This document shows, in pieces, positions 16,415 to 17,920 of a DNA stretch of 17,920 nucleotides. Position 1 is the stretch's first letter; every line of letters starts with the position of its first letter. The DNA comes from Solirubrobacteraceae bacterium (GTDB lineage Bacteria; Actinomycetota; Thermoleophilia; Solirubrobacterales; Solirubrobacteraceae): contig JASLDD010000251.1 in assembly GCA_030151725.1 (NCBI GenBank), forward strand, positions 1 to 17,920, given 5' to 3'. Below the pieces are notes generated by a model. That model had not been told where the DNA came from and searched no databases. It saw nothing but the letters and a program-made list of their open reading frames with translations. Both the position numbers and the translations under genes were made by a program.

Positions 16415-16420
16415 TCTCCT
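16415..16420 (-). promoter_or_regulatory. Ribosome-binding site of the usp gene
   Basis: AGGAGA on the minus strand, 6 nt before the ATG at 16408. It is one of the clearest Shine-Dalgarno sites in the window and fixes the usp start. Confidence 0.8.
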
Positions 16421-16429
16421 GTCTTGTAT

Positions 16430-16455
16430 GACCGGACATTCAGAGAGCCCCGGTC
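16430..16455. promoter_or_regulatory. Inverted repeat in the usp leader/promoter region
   Basis: gaccgg at 16430-16435 and ccggtc at 16450-16455 are perfect inverted repeats separated by 14 nt, 22-47 bp upstream of the usp start. They could be an operator with half-sites about two helical turns apart, or a small hairpin in the 5' leader. No regulator family can be named from this alone. Confidence 0.3.
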
Positions 16456-16525
16456 TTTACCTGTCGAAGTTCTGTTCTCCTGATGTTGACACGCTCCTGC
16501 CATCAGCGCCAATGATTCTCTTGAT

Positions 16526-16534
16526 TGCTAATAT
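16526..16534 (+). promoter_or_regulatory. Extended -10 promoter element of the LysR gene
   Basis: TGCTAATAT matches the extended -10 form TGnTATAAT in layout (TG at 16526-16527, hexamer TAATAT at 16529-16534). No -35 match occurs at the proper distance, which extended -10 promoters tolerate. The hexamer ends 11 nt before the ATG at 16546, so transcription would start at or a few bases before the start codon. Confidence 0.45.
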
Positions 16535-16547
16535 AAGTTCTACTTAT
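16533..16547. promoter_or_regulatory. LysR-type T-N11-A palindromic operator
   Basis: The 15-bp sequence ATAAGT-TCT-ACTTAT is a perfect inverted repeat and contains the T-N11-A signature (T at 16534, A at 16546) bound by LysR-type regulators. It overlaps both the -10 hexamer and the ATG of the LysR gene, a position expected for self-repression. Binding by this particular protein is inferred. Confidence 0.6.
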
Positions 16548-17454
16548 GCTTAACGTTTCCCGCCTGAAGGTGCTCAAGGAGGTCGCCTACCGCGGCTCCA
16601 TCTCGGCCGCCGCCGAGGCCCTCTCCTACACGCAGTCAGCCATCTCCCAGCAGATCGCCACGCTCGAGTCCGAGACCGGCATGGCGCTGCTCGAGCGCCA
16701 CCCCCGGGGCGTGAGCCTGACGGCCGCAGGCCAGACCCTCGTCGGCCACGCCGAGGGCATCCTCGCCGGTCTGGAGGCAGCCGAAGCGGCGCTCTCGGAG
16801 ATCGCGGGCCTGCGCGGGGGGCGCCTGCGCGTGGCGTCCTTCCCGACCGCGGGCGCCACCCTGATGCCTCACGCGATCGCTAACTTCCGCGCCGCATACC
16901 CCGACGTCGAGCTGACGCTTGCCGAGGGCGAGCCCGAGCAAATCGTGCCGCGTCTGCGGGCCGGAGAGCTCGACCTGGCGCTGCTGTTCGAGTTCGCCGG
17001 CGAGAGCCTGCCGCTGCAGGACATGACGCGAGTGGAGCTGCTGGCGGACCCCATGTACCTGGCGCTGCCGCGAGATCATCGTCTTGCCACCTCCAAACGC
17101 ATCAAGCTCGCGGACCTGGCCGCTGACGCATGGGTGCAGACTTCGCGCTCGAGTCCCTGCGCCATGCACGTGGTGCGCAGCTGTCACGCCGCCGGCTTCG
17201 AGCCGATCGTGACGTTCGAGAGCGACGACTACCAGACCGTCCAGGGCCTCGTGGCCGCAGGCGTCGGAGTGGCGCTGATCCCCGAGCTCGCGCTGTCGGT
17301 GGTCCGCGAGGACGTCGCCATCCGGGCCCTCTCCCCCGCTCCCCCCGTGCGCCAGGTAATAGCGGCCCTGCCGGCCGGGGCCCGGCTGGTGCCGGCGGCG
17401 CCGGTGATGCTGGGCGTCCTCGAACAGGCTGCCGAGCGCCTCGGAGCACCGTGA
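16546..17454 (+). CDS. LysR-family transcriptional regulator
   Basis: DNA-binding regulator of 302 aa, the usual LysR length. The N-terminal winged helix-turn-helix covers residues 4-62 (GSISAAAEALSYTQSAISQQIATLE at about 18-42, then LLERHPRGVSLTAAG). The substrate-binding domain follows from about 92 to 295 (GRLRVASFPTAGATLMP at its start, and VAAGVGVALIPELA near 240-253). The ligand is unknown. The ATG at 16546 has no Shine-Dalgarno but lies just after an extended -10 element and within a T-N11-A palindrome. Divergent from usp, so it may control usp as well as itself; there is no direct evidence for this. Confidence 0.95.
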   Translation: MLNVSRLKVLKEVAYRGSISAAAEALSYTQSAISQQIATLESETGMALLERHPRGVSLTAAGQTLVGHAEGILAGLEAAEAALSEIAGLRGGRLRVASFPTAGATLMPHAIANFRAAYPDVELTLAEGEPEQIVPRLRAGELDLALLFEFAGESLPLQDMTRVELLADPMYLALPRDHRLATSKRIKLADLAADAWVQTSRSSPCAMHVVRSCHAAGFEPIVTFESDDYQTVQGLVAAGVGVALIPELALSVVREDVAIRALSPAPPVRQVIAALPAGARLVPAAPVMLGVLEQAAERLGAP

Positions 17455-17485
17455 ACGCTTGACGGAGCACCGAGCGCTTAACAAA

Positions 17486-17516
17486 CTGGGGCGCCCCGCC
17501 AAGCGGGACGCCCCAG
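17486..17516. terminator. Bidirectional hairpin terminator between lysR and the SGNH gene
   Basis: Arms 17486-17499 and 17503-17516 pair over 14 positions with one mismatch, closing a 3-nt loop. On the minus strand the stem is followed by TTTGTT, giving a reasonable intrinsic terminator for the SGNH gene. On the plus strand the tail is weak, but the stem can still end lysR transcription. Confidence 0.8.
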
Positions 17517-17547
17517 GTACTACCTCACTGCCTTGCTGCTCGGATCT

Positions 17548-17920
17548 CTAGTAGCCGAATGCTTCGTAGAGGATCTTTGCGAGGTACTTGTATCCAGCCG
17601 GGGTCGGGTGGATGTCGCCTTCGGGGAAGTGCGACGCTTCTTCAGCGGTCACTTCACGGCCGTAGTATTTTTCGGCGTTGACTTTTTTGTCGTGTTCGTT
17701 GCACTCTTCGGTGTACTTGCAGATGGCTTTCTGCTCTGCGGCGTTGCCCTTCTGCGGGTTGATTTTCACGAACGGGTTCGCGTAGACGACGCCGGGGCCG
17801 AACGCTTCGGTGGCGACCTCATATTCGAACGTTTCGTTCAGCTTTTTCTGGATTGCGTCGCTGCCGGGAAGGATGATCGCCTGCGGGTTGTAGTACCCGA
17901 GGATCCCAACCGGTCCGGTG
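17548..17920 (-). CDS. SGNH/GDSL-type hydrolase, C-terminal part (5' end outside window)
   Basis: The last 123 residues of an ORF that enters from the right edge. The block GDIHPTPAGYKYLAKIL near the end matches the last conserved block of SGNH/GDSL esterases, where the Asp and His (DxxHPT) complete the Ser-His-Asp triad. The early VGILGYYNP is also typical of the core. The nucleophile Ser block lies outside the window. C and C in ICKYTEECNEH (CX5C) may form a disulfide if the protein is exported. The visible part is rich in Lys, Glu, Asn and Tyr, about 57% GC, and prefers GAA over GAG, unlike the neighbouring genes. Substrate unknown: lipid, acyl or cell-wall esters are all possible. Confidence 0.75.
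   Translation of the reverse strand, partial: TGPVGILGYYNPQAIILPGSDAIQKKLNETFEYEVATEAFGPGVVYANPFVKINPQKGNAAEQKAICKYTEECNEHDKKVNAEKYYGREVTAEEASHFPEGDIHPTPAGYKYLAKILYEAFGY

Noticed and set aside
16486..16491. Perfect TTGACA that could be a -35 box for lysR
   Set aside because: No acceptable -10 hexamer lies 16-18 bp downstream; the likely -10 (16529) is 37 bp away.
16636..17502. A 288-aa minus-strand ORF opposite lysR
   Set aside because: Entirely complementary to the LysR gene, whose reading frame has full domain support; it also extends into the terminator stem.

Overview
The window is high-GC bacterial DNA with Shine-Dalgarno sites of mixed strength and many GTG, TTG and probable CTG starts. 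Gene content and order (rod-shape operon preceded by ndk and maf, followed by an RNase E/G gene, with tig-clpP-clpX upstream) point to an actinobacterium. From memory of gene order I lean towards Thermoleophilia / Solirubrobacterales; this placement is an inference and no rRNA is present to settle it. The inventory is mostly housekeeping. No insertion sequence, prophage, CRISPR array, tRNA or rRNA was seen.

Positions 1-15505 form one long co-directional run on the minus strand, read from high to low coordinates. It starts with protein folding and proteolysis: trigger factor (tig), clpP, clpX. Two small genes of unknown function follow (99 and 90 aa), then folC (folylpolyglutamate synthase), a 38-aa single-helix membrane protein whose start overlaps the folC stop (ATGA), and a membrane-anchored double zinc-ribbon protein. 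Next come ndk, maf (same frame as ndk, separated only by one TAG and with no ATG/GTG start), mreB, mreC, mreD, mrdA (PBP2), rodA and a 3'-truncated RNase E/G gene. The mreB-to-rodA block encodes the elongasome: actin-like MreB filament, MreC/MreD regulators, PBP2 transpeptidase and RodA glycosyltransferase. The organism is therefore probably rod-shaped or derived from rods.

To the right, 15506-15712 holds a probable 50-aa plus-strand gene and a strong 11-bp hairpin. Then a tandem universal-stress protein (minus) is divergent from a LysR-type regulator (plus). The LysR start codon is overlapped by a perfect T-N11-A palindrome and preceded by an extended -10 element, which suggests a leaderless, self-controlled transcript. 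A hairpin terminator separates lysR from the convergent 3' end of an SGNH/GDSL-type hydrolase gene that runs off the window and has lower GC and GAA-rich codon use.

The least explained structures are intergenic. A related repeat with terminal inverted arms lies in the mreD-mrdA gap and again in the clpP-clpX gap, and a third, unrelated imperfect hairpin lies in the maf-mreB gap. Together with the ndk/maf stop junction and the small conserved-looking ORFs, these are the items most worth checking. I found no clear evidence of a new multi-gene system.
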